Assembly: GCA_900545835.1 (NCBI GenBank)
Contig: URBB01000116.1
Location: 1 to 5,697, forward strand
From: an uncultured Collinsella sp.
GTDB taxonomy: Bacteria; Actinomycetota; Coriobacteriia; Coriobacteriales; Coriobacteriaceae
Direction: 5' to 3'
Length of the DNA: 5,697 nucleotides
Positions 4,171-5,697 of this stretch are shown here, piece after piece (the stretch's first letter is position 1; the number at the start of each line of letters is the position of its first letter). The notes beneath the pieces were generated by a model. It was not told the origin of the DNA. It saw nothing but the letters and a program-made list of their open reading frames with translations, and made no database searches. Position numbers and translations under genes: made by a program.

Positions 4171-5589
4171 CTAGCGGTCGGCGAGCGGCTTGTACTCCAG
4201 CGGCTCGATCACCGGACGGTACGCCGGGCGGATGATGCGATGCGCGCAGAAGAGCTCTTCCATGCGGTGCGCCGACCAGCCGGCCATGCGGGCGACGGCG
4301 AATAGCGGCGTAAAAAGCGTCTCGGGCACGCCGAGCATCTTGTAGATAAAGCCCGTGTACAGGTCGATGTTGGCGCAGATAGGCTTGGTCATGCCGTGGT
4401 CGCGCATCACCTGCGGTGCCAGGCGCTCGATGCGCTCGATGAGCGCGAACTCATCGCCCAGGTCCTTCTTGGCGGCAAGCGTGCGCGCGTAACGGCGGCA
4501 CACCTCGGCGCGCGGGTCGCTCAGCGTGTAGACGGCGTGGCCCATACCGTAGATGAGACCCGTGCCGTCGAAGGCCTGCTTGTCGAGAATCTTGCCCAGG
4601 TAGGCTGCGACCTCGTCCTCGTCCTCCCAATTGGAGACATGCGCACGGATGTCCTCGTGCATGGACACGACCTTGGCGTTGGCGCCGCCGTGGCGCGGGC
4701 CCTTGAGCGAGCCGATGGCCGCGGCGTAGGCGGAATACGGGTCGGTGGCCGAGGAGGACAGCACACGGCAGGCGAACGTGGAGTTGTTGCCGCCGCCGTG
4801 CTCGGCATGCAGCATGAGCATCACGTCGAGCAGCATGGCTTCGTCGCGGGTGAATGCCATGCCGCCGCGCAACACCTGCAGGATGGTCTCGGCGGTGGAG
4901 AGGCCGGGTGTGGGGTGCGGTACATGAACCTCGGAGCCGCGGCGCTTGGCGACCGAGGCCATATGCGCGAAGGCGGCGATACGGGGGAGACGGGCGAGCA
5001 TGGAGATGGCGACGTCGATTTCGTGCTCGGGTGTAATGGCGTCGGGCTCGGCGTCGAAGGCGTAGAGCAGCAGCACGGCGCGCTGAAGCACATTCATGAT
5101 GCTCGACGACACCGTGGTCATGGGGAACTCGCGGACGTACTCGTCGCTCAGGTGCCTAAAAGCGCCCAGACGTTCGCAAAATCCGTCGAGTTCCTCTTTG
5201 GTGGGCAGCGAGCCCGTGATGAGCAGGTAGGCGACCTCTTCGTAGCCATAGCGATCCTCGGCCTGGGCGTTGTTGACCAGGTCCTCGATGCTGTAGCCAC
5301 GAAGCGTGAGTTTGCCCTGATCGGGCACGACCTTTCCGTCGACCTTGTTGTAGCCATGCACATCCGAGATACGGGTGAGACCCGCGACCACGCCCGAGCC
5401 GTCGGCATTGCGCAGGCCGCGCTTGACGTTGTGCTCTACGAACAGGTCCTCGTCGTACGGGGCGGTCGGCAGGCCGTGGTAGAGGTTTTCGCTTTCGGGC
5501 GAAATCTGACGGCTCGCCTCGTAATCCAGAACCAGGCGGCTCAGGTGATCGTCGAAGCGGTAGTAGATTTTCTTGGCGTCGTAGGCCAT
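4171..5589 (-). CDS. gltA: Citrate synthase
   Basis: Condenses oxaloacetate with acetyl-CoA to form citrate. In an anaerobe this probably feeds 2-oxoglutarate and glutamate synthesis more than a full cycle. All catalytic residues are visible: H264 (HAEHGGGNNS), H351 (GMGHAVY) and D409 (NIDLYTG), corresponding by alignment from memory to H264, H305 and D362 of the E. coli enzyme. Oxaloacetate-binding arginines are R360 (DPRA), R434 (AVAR) and R454 (RPAY). GPRHGGAN lies at 297-304. At 472 residues it is longer than common bacterial enzymes (about 370-430); the extra length is an N-terminal segment of about 60-70 residues before GLTRISDVHGY, with no signal peptide. GHAVY replaces the GHRVY common in proteobacteria, a variant shared with eukaryotic enzymes. 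A purine-rich GGAGAGGAG (complement of 5595-5603) lies five bases before ATG. Transcription ends at a strong terminator just downstream. 2-methylcitrate synthase is a less likely alternative. Confidence 0.95.
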   Translation of the reverse strand: MAYDAKKIYYRFDDHLSRLVLDYEASRQISPESENLYHGLPTAPYDEDLFVEHNVKRGLRNADGSGVVAGLTRISDVHGYNKVDGKVVPDQGKLTLRGYSIEDLVNNAQAEDRYGYEEVAYLLITGSLPTKEELDGFCERLGAFRHLSDEYVREFPMTTVSSSIMNVLQRAVLLLYAFDAEPDAITPEHEIDVAISMLARLPRIAAFAHMASVAKRRGSEVHVPHPTPGLSTAETILQVLRGGMAFTRDEAMLLDVMLMLHAEHGGGNNSTFACRVLSSSATDPYSAYAAAIGSLKGPRHGGANAKVVSMHEDIRAHVSNWEDEDEVAAYLGKILDKQAFDGTGLIYGMGHAVYTLSDPRAEVCRRYARTLAAKKDLGDEFALIERIERLAPQVMRDHGMTKPICANIDLYTGFIYKMLGVPETLFTPLFAVARMAGWSAHRMEELFCAHRIIRPAYRPVIEPLEYKPLADR

Positions 5590-5697
5590 GCGCGCTCCTC
5601 TCCGGTCCGCTTTGGGGCCGCGCGCTTGGACGATATGACGTCAAGCTGCCCCGAGCGGCTTGTTCGCTACAGGCGGTACATAAAGTTAAAAACGTCC
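5590..5697 (-). other. Upstream region of gltA, with a possible G-box at the window edge
   Basis: This 108-base stretch contains the gltA ribosome binding site (complement of 5595-5603) and a small dyad around TGACGTCA (5636-5643) with flanking CTTG/CAAG (5625-5628, 5642-5645). No convincing -35/-10 pair was found. The last seven bases, AACGTCC, are the complement of GGACGTT and could be the start of another repeat box. Continuing inward, TTTTAA resembles the TTCTTAA of the copies at 2118 and 3186. The second box is absent at the expected spacing, so this is tentative. Confidence 0.3.

Noticed and set aside
4534..4539. Apparent loss of an active-site arginine in citrate synthase (GHAVY versus GHRVY)
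   Set aside because: The oxaloacetate-binding arginine is the one in DPRA (R360), which is present. Eukaryotic enzymes also have GHAV, so this is not an inactivating change.

Overview
The window is a compact, GC-rich stretch of bacterial chromosome with four complete genes and no RNA gene, prophage or insertion-sequence gene. Codon third positions are strongly G/C, Shine-Dalgarno sequences are strong, and the citrate synthase is of the GGGNNSTF/GHAVY kind. Together with the dispersed GGGGACGTTC repeats, this suggests an anaerobic high-GC Gram-positive, probably a Coriobacteriia (Collinsella-like) gut bacterium. That assignment is inferred from general familiarity, not from a search.

Layout: 1-299 is intergenic. 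It holds a tandem G-box repeat (66-139), an imperfect hairpin (168-193) and a likely promoter/operator/leader for the next gene. 300-2120 (+) is adenine deaminase (ade). 2121-2326 is intergenic, with a second repeat element fused to the ade stop codon, a weak promoter, and a long hairpin that would bury the next ribosome binding site. 2327-3121 (+) is a Cof-type HAD phosphatase. 3122-3240 is filled by two repeat elements arranged as a mirror image. 3241-4083 (-) is a second Cof-type HAD phosphatase. 4084-4170 holds a strong intrinsic terminator. 4171-5589 (-) is citrate synthase (gltA), and 5590-5697 is its upstream region.

The genes are ordinary metabolism: purine salvage (adenine to hypoxanthine plus ammonia), two housekeeping sugar-phosphate/nucleotide-type phosphatases, and entry into the oxidative branch toward 2-oxoglutarate/glutamate. 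They do not form one operon. ade and the first HAD gene run rightward with separate leaders; gltA and the second HAD gene run leftward, separated by a terminator.

The unexpected content is between the genes. Four copies of a two-box element share the layout GGGGACGTTC, exactly 17 bases, then a GGGGACAGTC-like box. The G-boxes sit in the loops of potential stems. Two unrelated stem sequences occur, and within one class the stem bases change in a compensating way between copies. In two cases the element begins with the TAG stop codon of the preceding gene. This looks like a REP/BIME-like mobile or structural repeat family, possibly mobilised in trans. No mobilising gene is present here.
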